A DNA stretch of 11,064 bases, taken from the NCBI GenBank assembly GCA_017555325.1, contig JAFZGR010000188.1, forward strand, positions 1-11,064, in the 5' to 3' direction. Each line of letters begins with the position of its first letter. Position 1 is the first letter of the stretch. The notes under the pieces are model-generated. The model was not told the DNA's origin. It ran no database searches and worked only from the letters and a program-made list of their open reading frames with translations. Of the stretch, positions 1 to 6,530 are shown one piece after another. The position numbers were made by a program, and so were the translations under genes. Source of the DNA: Alphaproteobacteria bacterium (GTDB lineage Bacteria; Pseudomonadota; Alphaproteobacteria; CAAHEQ01; UBA3637).

Positions 1-3
1 AGT

Positions 4-459
4 ATGAATAAAGTGATTTTGGTTGGTAATTTAGGTCGTGATCCAGAAATCCGTCACACCAATTCCGGTCAAAAAATCGCTAATTTATCCGTTGCAACAT
101 CAGATACGTGGAAAGACAAATCCGGTGAACGTCAAGAACGAACAGAATGGCATCGGGTTGTTGTTTTTAACTCGAATTTGGCTGATTTTTCAGAACGCTT
201 TTTGCGTAAAGGTTCAAAAGTCTATGTGGAAGGTGCTTTACAAACACGTAAATTTACAGATCAAAGTGGTCAAGAAAAGTTTACAACGGAAGTTGTGTTG
301 GGAGCTTTTCGGGGTGAATTGATTATTTTAGATAACAGAAATTCGGAAAATGGCGGTTCTTCATTTGGCAGTTCTTCGGACAATAATGGTGGTGGCTGGG
401 ATGCAACGCCGCTTTCTGGTGGTAGTTCCGAATCTTTTGATGATGAAATTCCGTTTTAA
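4..459 (+). CDS. ssb: Single-stranded DNA-binding protein SSB
   Basis: SSB coats single-stranded DNA during replication, recombination and repair, and recruits partner proteins through its C-terminal tip. The N-terminal OB fold (about residues 1-110) opens with NKVILVGNLGRDPE and includes the family block TEWHRVVVF near residue 47. A Gly/Ser/Asn-rich linker follows (about 115-143), and the protein ends in the acidic tip DDEIPF, which is the partner-binding motif. At 151 residues it is close to the usual bacterial length. The ATG at 4 is the first start visible, but the preceding in-frame codon is AGT. Alphaproteobacterial SSBs often begin MAGS followed by V, L or M and then NKV, so the true start may lie a few codons before the window. 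It is followed at 92 bp by gyrA on the same strand, a common alphaproteobacterial arrangement. Confidence 0.95.
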   Translation: MNKVILVGNLGRDPEIRHTNSGQKIANLSVATSDTWKDKSGERQERTEWHRVVVFNSNLADFSERFLRKGSKVYVEGALQTRKFTDQSGQEKFTTEVVLGAFRGELIILDNRNSENGGSSFGSSSDNNGGGWDATPLSGGSSESFDDEIPF

Positions 460-550
460 TAAATGTGTGTGATAAAAGGCACGTGTCAATTGTTGGCGCT
501 GCTTTTTGCGTAAAGTGATAAGTTTAATATACAGTTGGGAAAGAAAAGGA

Positions 551-3376
551 ATGAGCGAAGAAAATATCATAAATGCAACACCGTCTGATGTATTGTCAAC
601 ACCCATTGAAGAAGAAATGCGTAAATCCTATTTGGATTATGCAATGAGTGTTATTGTTTCTCGGGCATTGCCTGATGTGCGTGATGGTTTAAAACCCGTT
701 CATCGGCGTATTTTGTTTTCAATGAATGAAAACGGCTATGATTACAATAAACCGTTCCGTAAATCAGCCCGTATCGTCGGGGATGTGATGGGTAAATACC
801 ATCCACATGGGGATAGTTCGATTTATGAAGCAATGGTGCGTATGGCTCAAACATTCTCTATGCGTGTACCGTTAATCAGCTCGCAGGGAAACTTTGGGTC
901 AATGGATGGTGATAAAGCTGCTGCCATGCGATATACGGAAGCTCGTTTGGCTCAAACGGCACATTGGTTACTGGAAGATATTGATCAGGATACGGTTGAT
1001 TTTAGACCTAACTATGATGAAACCTGTCAGGAACCGGAAGTTTTACCAGCACGATTCCCAAATATTTTGGTTAATGGTTCTGGTGGTATTGCCGTTGGTA
1101 TGGCAACCAATATGCCACCACATAATTTGGCGGAAGTTATTTCCGGATGTATTGCTATGATTGACAATCCGGATATTACGTCCGAAGAATTAATGGCATA
1201 TATTCCTGCCCCTGATTTTCCGACCGGTGGTATTATTTTAGGACGGGGTGGTGCTCGTTCGGCTTATACAACGGGACGTGGATCCGTTATTATGCGAGGG
1301 CGTTGTTCTATTGAGGAAATCAAAAAGGATAAAACAGCTATTATTGTAACGGAAATTCCGTATCAGGTCAATAAAGCACAGATGATTGTGCGTATTGCTG
1401 AATTAGTTAAAGAAAAGGTAATTGAGGGTATTTCCGATTTGCGGGATGAATCTGATAGACAGGGTGTGCGTGTTGTAATTGAATTAAAGCGGGATGCACA
1501 TCCGGAAGTTGTTTTAAACCAATTATATAAATATACGCCGTTACAAACGAGTTTCGGTATGAATATGTTGGCTTTAAACAATGGGCGTCCCGAATTGATG
1601 ACGTTGCAGGGTATTTTATCGGCCTTTATTAAATTCCGTGAAGAAGTTGTACGCCGTCGGACAGTATATCAATTAAACAAGGCTCGTGACAGAGCTCACG
1701 TTTTGGTTGGTTTGGCGATTGCTGTTGCCAATTTGGACAATGTAATTGAGATGATTAAAACCTCAGCTGATTCTAACATCGCACGTACCCGTTTAATGGA
1801 AACAAAATGGGATGCTTCTGATGTTGCCGGTTTGATCGAATTAATTGATGAGCCTGGTCGGAAAGTCATTGACGGTAGTTATACATTATCCGAAGCACAA
1901 GCACGTGCTATTTTGGATTTGAAATTGCAACGCTTAACCGGTTTGGAACGGGATAAAGTTCATGGTGAAGTTGGTGAGTTGGCTGCATTGATTAAAGGAT
2001 ATTTAGCAACGTTAGCTTCTCGTGAAAAAATTTACGCTATTATTCGGGAAGAATTGGAAATCTTGAAAGAACAATACCCAGATGGTCGTAGAACAACGAT
2101 TGAAGATGCCGAATTTGAACAAGATATGGAAGATTTGATTCCAAGAGAAACAATGGTCGTAACTGTTTCTAATAATGGTTATATCAAACGGGTACCATTA
2201 TCTACATATCGGGCACAACATCGGGGCGGAAAAGGTCGAGCAGGGATGTCAACTCGGGAAGAAGATCAGGTTTCCCAGTTGTTTGTTGCTTGTACACATA
2301 GTCCGTTATTGTTCTTCTCAACACGAGGTATTGTGTATAAATTAAAAACATATCGTTTGCCGGAAGGTTCACCGCAATCATTGGGTAAAGCATTGATTAA
2401 CTTGTTGCCGTTACAACAAGGTGAAACCATTTCAACTATTTTGACATTGCCCGAACAAGAAGCAGATTGTGAAAATCAAACAGTTGTTTTTGCAACAGCT
2501 TCCGGAAATGTTCGTCGTAATCGGTTAAGTGATTTCTATAATGTGAACGCTAATGGTAAAATTGCGATGAAATTAGATGAAGGAGATGTCTTAATCGGGG
2601 TACAGATTTGCAATGAGGAACATGACGTTTTATTGTCGGCTGCCGGTGGTAAATGTGTTCGTTTCCCAGTTGCTGATTTGCGTGTATTTGAATCACGAGC
2701 TTCTACGGGTGTTCGAGGAATGAAACTGGTTGATGGTGATACGGTTATTTCTATGTCGGTTGTTAAACATGCAAAAGCTGATATTGATAAACGGGATGCC
2801 TATCTAAAAGAATCTGCAACTCGTCGTCGGTTAGCAGGTCAGGCTATTGATGGAGATGAAATTGAAACGGAAAGCCTGAACAGTACGATTTTAACACCGG
2901 AAGAATTTGAAAAAATGGCACAGGATGAAGAATTCATCTTAACCATTACGGATAAAGGATATGGGAAACGGTCCAGTGCCTATGAATATCGGATTACGGC
3001 TCGTGGCACATCCGGTGTCGTCAACATCAAAACGGATGAAGGCAAACGCAAAGCAGATGTTGTCGCTTCTATGCCGGTTCCGGATGATGCCCATATTATG
3101 TTGGTAACAGATGGCGGAAAACTCATTCGGATGAAAGTCAGTGATATTCGTATTGCCGGACGTAGTACAATGGGGGTTATTTTATTCCGTTTGGATAAAG
3201 AAGAAAAAGTTGTTTCCGCAACCTGTATTACGGATATTGAAGATGATATGCCGGCAGAAGAAGAAACAGCCGAAGCTCCGAAAACGGATATGATACTGTC
3301 AGAAACGATTGAAAGTGAAACAGTAACCGAAACGACAGTTGAAACCGTTGCCGAAACAGAATTAAACGATATATAA
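551..3376 (+). CDS. gyrA: DNA gyrase subunit A
   Basis: GyrA is the breakage-reunion subunit of DNA gyrase, which introduces negative supercoils with GyrB in the cytoplasm. Numbering from the ATG at 551 gives 941 residues. The winged-helix/tower region contains HPHGDSSIYEAMVRMAQ (84-100) and the catalytic tyrosine in AMRYTEARLA (Tyr128). The C-terminal beta-pinwheel carries the gyrase-specific GyrA box QHRGGKG, which argues for gyrase rather than topoisomerase IV ParC. The protein ends in a long acidic Glu/Thr-rich tail. The reading frame is open back to a TTG at 506. The ATG at 551 is preferred because the protein then begins MSEEN, like relatives, and an AAGAAAAGGA purine run precedes it, although its spacing is poor. 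The quinolone positions are Ser89 and Glu93; an acidic residue is kept at the second. It probably shares transcription with ssb upstream. Confidence 0.97.
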   Translation: MSEENIINATPSDVLSTPIEEEMRKSYLDYAMSVIVSRALPDVRDGLKPVHRRILFSMNENGYDYNKPFRKSARIVGDVMGKYHPHGDSSIYEAMVRMAQTFSMRVPLISSQGNFGSMDGDKAAAMRYTEARLAQTAHWLLEDIDQDTVDFRPNYDETCQEPEVLPARFPNILVNGSGGIAVGMATNMPPHNLAEVISGCIAMIDNPDITSEELMAYIPAPDFPTGGIILGRGGARSAYTTGRGSVIMRGRCSIEEIKKDKTAIIVTEIPYQVNKAQMIVRIAELVKEKVIEGISDLRDESDRQGVRVVIELKRDAHPEVVLNQLYKYTPLQTSFGMNMLALNNGRPELMTLQGILSAFIKFREEVVRRRTVYQLNKARDRAHVLVGLAIAVANLDNVIEMIKTSADSNIARTRLMETKWDASDVAGLIELIDEPGRKVIDGSYTLSEAQARAILDLKLQRLTGLERDKVHGEVGELAALIKGYLATLASREKIYAIIREELEILKEQYPDGRRTTIEDAEFEQDMEDLIPRETMVVTVSNNGYIKRVPLSTYRAQHRGGKGRAGMSTREEDQVSQLFVACTHSPLLFFSTRGIVYKLKTYRLPEGSPQSLGKALINLLPLQQGETISTILTLPEQEADCENQTVVFATASGNVRRNRLSDFYNVNANGKIAMKLDEGDVLIGVQICNEEHDVLLSAAGGKCVRFPVADLRVFESRASTGVRGMKLVDGDTVISMSVVKHAKADIDKRDAYLKESATRRRLAGQAIDGDEIETESLNSTILTPEEFEKMAQDEEFILTITDKGYGKRSSAYEYRITARGTSGVVNIKTDEGKRKADVVASMPVPDDAHIMLVTDGGKLIRMKVSDIRIAGRSTMGVILFRLDKEEKVVSATCITDIEDDMPAEEETAEAPKTDMILSETIESETVTETTVETVAETELNDI

Positions 3377-3383
3377 CAAACCA

Positions 3384-3425
3384 AAAGAGGTATTGCTAAA
3401 AAGTGATGCCTCTTTAACCTTTTTA
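3384..3425 (+). terminator. Hairpin after gyrA (attenuator or weak terminator)
   Basis: AAAGAGGTAT (3384-3393) can pair with ATGCCTCTTT (3406-3415): ten pairs including one G-U. The tail is only moderately T-rich (AACCTTTTT). The hairpin sits 7 bases after the gyrA stop and just before the ribosome binding site of the cyclophilin gene. It may therefore only reduce read-through into that gene, because no clear promoter is visible between them. Confidence 0.5.
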
Positions 3426-3435
3426 AGGGGGAATA

Positions 3436-3972
3436 ATGAAAAAGATTTTAGGTTTATTAACAGGAATTTTATTAACAACACAAGTAGGAGCACAAACAAT
3501 GGATAAAGAAAATACACTCTATTTAGATACGGAATATGGTCGGACGGTTATTGAATTATATCCGGACGTTGCCCCAAATCACGTTAAACGGATTAAAGAA
3601 TTAACACGTAAAGGGTTTTATAACGGGGTTAAATTCCATCGTGTTATCCCCGGTTTTATGGCACAAACAGGTGATCCGACGGGAACAGGTATGGGGGGGT
3701 CCGGTCAAAAATTAAAACAGGAATTTAATAACAAACATCACGGACGTGGAACGGTTTCTATGGCTCGGGCACAAGATGTGAACAGTGCAGATAGTCAGTT
3801 CTTTATTTGTTTCGATGATGCTGGTTTCTTAGATGGACAATATACGGTTTTTGGACAAGTTGTTTCCGGTATGGAAGCCATTGATTCTTTAAAAGCAGGT
3901 ACAAGTGCCAACAATGGTAAAGTATCCAATCCGGATATTATTGTTAAAATGCAAGTTGCTGCTGATGAATAA
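3436..3972 (+). CDS. Cyclophilin-type peptidyl-prolyl cis-trans isomerase, predicted periplasmic
   Basis: This enzyme catalyses cis-trans isomerisation of Xaa-Pro bonds during protein folding. Residues 1-19 look like a Sec signal peptide: a KK start, a hydrophobic core ILGLLTGILL, and a likely cut after VGA. This predicts a periplasmic enzyme of the PpiA type. The cyclophilin domain follows, with FHRVIPGFMAQTGDPTGTG (catalytic Arg and the Phe/Gln of the active site), SADSQFFI and FLDGQYTVFGQV. The Phe in FLDG replaces the Trp of eukaryotic cyclophilin A, as in E. coli enzymes, and usually goes with low cyclosporin affinity. AAGGGGG lies 4 bases before the ATG at 3436. A second in-frame ATG at 3499 has AGGAG 8 bases upstream and would give a form without the signal. 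In many alphaproteobacteria coaD lies between gyrA and this gene; it is absent here. Confidence 0.93.
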   Translation: MKKILGLLTGILLTTQVGAQTMDKENTLYLDTEYGRTVIELYPDVAPNHVKRIKELTRKGFYNGVKFHRVIPGFMAQTGDPTGTGMGGSGQKLKQEFNNKHHGRGTVSMARAQDVNSADSQFFICFDDAGFLDGQYTVFGQVVSGMEAIDSLKAGTSANNGKVSNPDIIVKMQVAADE

Positions 3973-4002
3973 TCTACAATAATTGGCATTTAATGAATAA
4001 AA

Positions 4003-4037
4003 CACCATCGGTTTATATCGGTGGTGCTTATTTATTT
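4003..4037 (+). terminator. Terminator after the cyclophilin gene
   Basis: CACCATCG (4003-4010) pairs with CGGTGGTG (4019-4026), eight pairs with one U-G, around an 8-base loop. The T-rich run CTTATTTATTT follows. It lies 30 bases past the stop codon at 3972 and probably closes the ssb-gyrA-cyclophilin transcript. Confidence 0.7.
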
Positions 4038-4361
4038 AAAGATTATTCAGCCTGATAACTTTGTGAATTTGTTGCTAGAATGAGGTATTTTTTGTCTGTC
4101 TACACACTAATTATGTTATTGTATTGTAAAGGTTATTTGTTGTTTTCTACAATGCAAATGTTGTTCTGCTACAAAGGATGTTTAATCAAAGGAATCATTA
4201 GTTGCACACAGAAAATATTTCGCCATAAATAATATTCCTATAAAGGATGATTAATCGAAGTAATTATTTTGCCTGCATTTATTTTTTTTAATAGGTTTTG
4301 TGTTTGAATAAACAGATATTCTATCTGAAAAAAAACAAAGGTGTTCCTGAATGTTAAAATT
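4038..4361. other. Gene-free AT-rich intergenic region
   Basis: No open frame here looks like a protein on either strand. The stretch holds a 20-base segment (4048-4067) that resembles one at 5045-5064, and an imperfect direct repeat (4169-4199 and 4238-4268). No tRNA-like fold was recognised. Further on it leads into the promoter of the DUF805 gene. Confidence 0.6.
4169..4268 (+). repeat. Imperfect 31-base direct repeat, 69-base period
   Basis: CTACAAAGGATGTTTAATC begins the copy at 4169-4199, and CTATAAAGGATGATTAATC begins the copy at 4238-4268. By eye 26 of 31 positions agree, after which the copies diverge apart from a shared TTGC. It could be a decayed tandem duplication or a pair of binding sites. 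The function is unknown. Confidence 0.55.
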
Positions 4362-4392
4362 TTGATTGATTTAATTCGGAGAATGTTATAAT
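4362..4392 (+). promoter_or_regulatory. Probable promoter of the DUF805 gene
   Basis: A perfect -10 hexamer TATAAT lies at 4387-4392. Upstream, TTGATT occurs twice (4362-4367 and 4366-4371), giving spacers of 19 or 15 bases, neither ideal. Transcription would start near 4399, leaving an untranslated leader of about 75 bases. The -10 box is convincing; the -35 box is less so. Confidence 0.55.
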
Positions 4393-4475
4393 TTAACTTT
4401 AACGAAACGGGTTAAAATTCTCGTTTGAACAGTTATTGTTTTGTTTGAAAAATGAATATTAAAAATAGGGGGGGT

Positions 4476-4964
4476 ATGCAAAATCAAGTCGCTTTAAATA
4501 ATAAAGATAGTAATGCTGAGAAAACTTTATGGATGTATTTTATTGAATGTATCACTCAAAAATATTTCTGTTTTAATGGGCGAGCTCGTCGAAAAGAGTT
4601 TTTTGGATATTTATTGTTTCGATTTTTAATTGTTATTGGTGTTGATTTTATTTTGAGCTTAATTGGCTTAAGTGAAGCTATTGTTGATGTCTTGATGGAC
4701 GTTCTTGTATTTTTGTTCTTAATTCCAGATTTCGCTGTGCTTATTCGGCGCATTCATGATGTCGGTTTTTCGGCTTGGTGGGCTTTTATTCCATGTTCTG
4801 TTTTGGGGGGTCTTATTTTAACACCTCTTGTTCTTGGTTATGTTTTTCCGGGGTTTGTTTATCTTGTTACCGGTTTGTTTATATTTGTGCCATTTGTTGT
4901 GGTTTTTATTAAGAGTGATTCGAAAAAAAATCAATATGGTCCCGTTCCTGATGGTACATATTGA
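4476..4964 (+). CDS. DUF805 family inner-membrane protein
   Basis: This small integral membrane protein belongs to the DUF805 (YhaH/YhaI-like) family, whose molecular role is not established. From the ATG at 4476 it has 162 residues. A cytoplasmic-looking N-terminus of about 30 residues is followed by the family motif FNGRARRKEFF (about 33-43). Then come hydrophobic segments, the second motif IRRIHDVGFSAWW and two more hydrophobic segments. The ending is the typical SDSKKNQYGPVPDG, close to the usual Asn/Tyr/Gly/Pro signature. An in-frame ATG at 4452 would add eight residues but has no ribosome binding site. The one at 4476 follows AGGGGGGG with a very short spacer. It appears to be a single-gene unit with its own promoter and terminator. 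The fourth hydrophobic segment is rich in Phe and Val. Confidence 0.85.
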   Translation: MQNQVALNNKDSNAEKTLWMYFIECITQKYFCFNGRARRKEFFGYLLFRFLIVIGVDFILSLIGLSEAIVDVLMDVLVFLFLIPDFAVLIRRIHDVGFSAWWAFIPCSVLGGLILTPLVLGYVFPGFVYLVTGLFIFVPFVVVFIKSDSKKNQYGPVPDGTY

Positions 4965-4996
4965 AGTAAAGAGTGCTAAATAGAGTTGATATGAAT

Positions 4997-5032
4997 CCCC
5001 CCTTGCTTGCGCAGGGGGTATCATTTTTTTTT
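4997..5032 (+). terminator. Terminator of the DUF805 gene
   Basis: A C6 run (4997-5002) pairs with GGGGG (5014-5018). An inner TGC/GCA pairing closes a TTGC loop, with one bulged T. A run of nine T follows at 5024-5032. It lies 32 bases after the stop codon and is a strong intrinsic terminator. Confidence 0.85.
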
Positions 5033-5040
5033 AACAAATT

Positions 5041-5132
5041 TGTCCAGCCCTGTAACTTCGTAAACCTTTCGGTTGGGTTGGATTATCTACATCTACCTTC
5101 TCACGCAGGTAGTATTACGTTCGATACCATAA
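5041..5132. other. Structured gene-free segment between facing terminators
   Basis: The segment has more local structure than its neighbours. Read on the - strand, AACC-GAAA-GGTT (5063-5074) forms a hairpin with a GNRA tetraloop. CTACCT (5093-5098) pairs with AGGTAG (5107-5112) around an 8-base loop. Bases 5045-5064 resemble 4048-4067. A 48-codon open frame (ATG 4991 to TAA 5137) crosses it on the + strand, but it begins inside the DUF805 terminator. It could be a small RNA, a decayed repeat, or chance. Confidence 0.35.
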
Positions 5133-5167
5133 AATAAACGGACAGTAAGGTTATCTGTCCGTTTATT
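5129..5167 (-). terminator. Terminator of metK
   Basis: A perfect 13-base inverted repeat (5133-5145 with 5155-5167, core AAACGGACAG) surrounds a 9-base loop. On the - strand the stem runs into TTTATTTTATGG, a T-rich tail. It starts 22 bases beyond the metK stop codon. Confidence 0.85.
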
Positions 5168-5189
5168 ATTACTCTCTTTATTCATGTTT

Positions 5190-6194
5190 TTATAACAACA
5201 ACCCGTTTTGGCACAGATGGGCAAAAATCGGCTTGTCCAATCCGACCAACTGGATAATTTCTGTCGGAATTAAATCAATAGTGAGTGTTTGGGTTTCCGT
5301 TATGCCGTTTTTGATTGTTTTGATAACTGCACTTGGCAATTGGGCTTGTCCGATACAGGATGATAAATAAACAAAACATTCATCATTGTCTTTTAAGTAT
5401 TCGCAAGCCAATCGGCGTGCGTACAAATTTAATGTTAAATCGGCTTTAGAAGCATCTTTTGTCCACGGACTTCCTCCGCCGACAGGGCAGGCAAGTGAAT
5501 AAAAATCACAAGCTAATTTTCGTCCCGTAATGCCACAATCGGCAATAGATGAGTGCACTGTATAGGCTCCTGTGCCGTTGATAATTAATTTATCCGGTTT
5601 TTGTCCGAGTGTTTGAATAATAAAATTCGTTAAATCGGTTTTTTCTAACATCGGAATGGCAACAATTGCCGTATGAATATGTCCCGTTTCATCTAACGTG
5701 ATTTGTGTTTTAATGTCTAATCCCAATATGTCTGATTTTTTTGCAGTTTCATATAGTGCATTATTTAGTCGGCGAGCAAGTGTTAATTCTAGTGGCATAT
5801 TGTCTGGACTCTGACAGGCATATCCTGCAAAAACCCCTTGATCTCCCCAGCCGTTTTGATTGACGCCTTGTAAAATTTCCCCCGATTGAACACCGATTAA
5901 ATTAATAACGTTAATTTTGTGAATGTTAATGGCTTTATCCCCCCATAAAGAGGCATATCTTTCATCATAACCGATTGTTCGAAGGGCTTTTTTGACAATT
6001 TCCGTTAAATTGTCAGTACGAATGTTTCCGCTGATTTCTCCGCCTAACACAACCGTATTGTCTTTTATCATAACTTCTACGGCATATTTTAAATTTTTGT
6101 CTTGTAATAAAAGCGTATCCAATAAAACACAGGTTATAAAATCGGCGGTTTTATCCGGATGTCCGAGAGAGACGAATTCTGCTGTTTTTAACAT
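5190..6194 (-). CDS. metK: S-adenosylmethionine synthetase, short divergent form
   Basis: MetK makes S-adenosylmethionine from ATP and methionine in the cytoplasm. Key motifs are present: GHPDK (11-15), a glutamate at the place of the E. coli methionine-pocket Glu (Glu40), GGEI (51-54), GWGDQG (115-120), Lys162 in the IKTQ block, DCGITGRK (219-226) and the GGG-KD-SK-D loop with Lys246, Lys250 and Asp252. The catalytic lysines, aspartates, histidine and arginine I can align are thus kept. It is 334 residues against about 384 for E. coli. The C-terminus stops near DKPIFAHL, lacking the usual GHFGR-FPWE end, and internal loops are shorter. Usual INPTG is INGTG, and the AFSG before the catalytic Lys is SPWT. 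The ATG at 6194 has AGGAA 6 bases upstream. A candidate SAM-II-type riboswitch lies upstream. It is probably a functional enzyme, but a changed substrate preference cannot be excluded. Confidence 0.88.
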   Translation of the reverse strand: MLKTAEFVSLGHPDKTADFITCVLLDTLLLQDKNLKYAVEVMIKDNTVVLGGEISGNIRTDNLTEIVKKALRTIGYDERYASLWGDKAINIHKINVINLIGVQSGEILQGVNQNGWGDQGVFAGYACQSPDNMPLELTLARRLNNALYETAKKSDILGLDIKTQITLDETGHIHTAIVAIPMLEKTDLTNFIIQTLGQKPDKLIINGTGAYTVHSSIADCGITGRKLACDFYSLACPVGGGSPWTKDASKADLTLNLYARRLACEYLKDNDECFVYLSSCIGQAQLPSAVIKTIKNGITETQTLTIDLIPTEIIQLVGLDKPIFAHLCQNGLLL

Positions 6195-6295
6195 TGTTTG
6201 TTCCTTTCATTTTTATTGTTTTTACTTGTATTTGAAAGGACATGAAGAAAAAATAAAATTTTAATATTCCCTGATAACGGGTAAAAAAATTATTT

Positions 6296-6369
6296 GCTCC
6301 TTTTAGTCCGCTTTTAAAGTGTTGATATGAACACTTCGAATCGGGACAAGTAGAGATAAATCCGATTCA
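6296..6369 (-). ncRNA. Candidate SAM-II-type riboswitch with an inserted hairpin
   Basis: On the - strand, GAATCGG (6368-6362) and CCGATTC (6344-6338) form a perfect 7-bp P1 stem around a 17-base loop. That loop starts ATTTA, as in the SAM-II consensus (AUUU after P1). A pseudoknot is possible: CUCU (6355-6352) with GGAG (6300-6297), and GUC (6347-6345) with GAC (6308-6306). The second strand carries ACTAAAAGG, close to the conserved GCUAAAAAGG of SAM-II. A perfect 7-bp hairpin AAGTGTT/AACACTT (6336-6330 with 6323-6317) is inserted between P1 and the pseudoknot, before an A-rich linker. Position in front of metK supports SAM sensing. SAM-V and the SAM-II long-loop type share this core and are alternatives. 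The structure was derived by eye. Confidence 0.65.
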
Positions 6370-6375
6370 CTTATT

Positions 6376-6404
6376 AAGTTAACATATATTTTTATTGAAT
6401 GCAA
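6376..6404 (-). promoter_or_regulatory. Possible promoter of the metK leader
   Basis: TTGCAT (6404-6399), a 17-base spacer and TAACTT (6381-6376) form a weak sigma-70-like pair. Transcription would then begin near 6369, exactly at the first base of the riboswitch candidate. The hexamers alone are poor, and the match in position is the main support. Confidence 0.35.
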
Positions 6405-6479
6405 TAGGTGTTGTCCCAAAGAGAGCATATTTTTTTATGAGGTTCTTTTTTGGGGGAGGGGTAAAAGTATGGAAGGATT

Positions 6480-6507
6480 AAAAAAATGCCGATTAAATTA
6501 ATCGGCA
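6480..6507 (-). terminator. Terminator of the FYDLN-yqgE pair
   Basis: TGCCGATT (6487-6494) pairs with AATCGGCA (6500-6507) around a 5-base loop. On the - strand it is followed by seven T (6486-6480). It lies 23 bases beyond the yqgE stop codon and separates that unit from metK. Confidence 0.88.
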
Positions 6508-6530
6508 AAATAATAAATTGGTTAATTATT

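Noticed and set aside
474..507. AAAAG-GCA/TGC-TTTT hairpin with five T between ssb and gyrA
   Set aside because: The stem is short, bulged and AU-rich. It is not convincing as a terminator, and ssb-gyrA read-through seems more likely.
506..550. Upstream TTG start for gyrA adding 15 residues
   Set aside because: The extra residues do not resemble GyrA N-termini, and the ATG at 551 gives the usual MSEE-type beginning.
2980..3384. 134-codon open frame antisense to the end of gyrA
   Set aside because: It is a low-complexity Ser/Val-rich shadow of the acidic GyrA tail, with no family resemblance.
3984..4055. Short open frame beginning MNKTPSVYIGG after the cyclophilin gene
   Set aside because: It has about 20 codons, overlaps the terminator hairpin, and has no ribosome binding site.
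5041..5132. tRNA-like reading of the segment, suggested by GTTCGAT
   Set aside because: No acceptor stem, anticodon arm or matching T-stem can be formed around it on either strand.
4991..5137. 48-codon open frame on the + strand across the structured segment
   Set aside because: Its ATG lies just inside the DUF805 terminator stem region and has no good ribosome binding site. The protein resembles nothing I recognise.
6420..6462. CCCAAA/TTTGGG inverted repeat and a GGGGGAGGGG run
   Set aside because: The stem needs several G-U pairs and a large loop and has no T tail in either direction. Only two G-runs are present, too few for a quadruplex.
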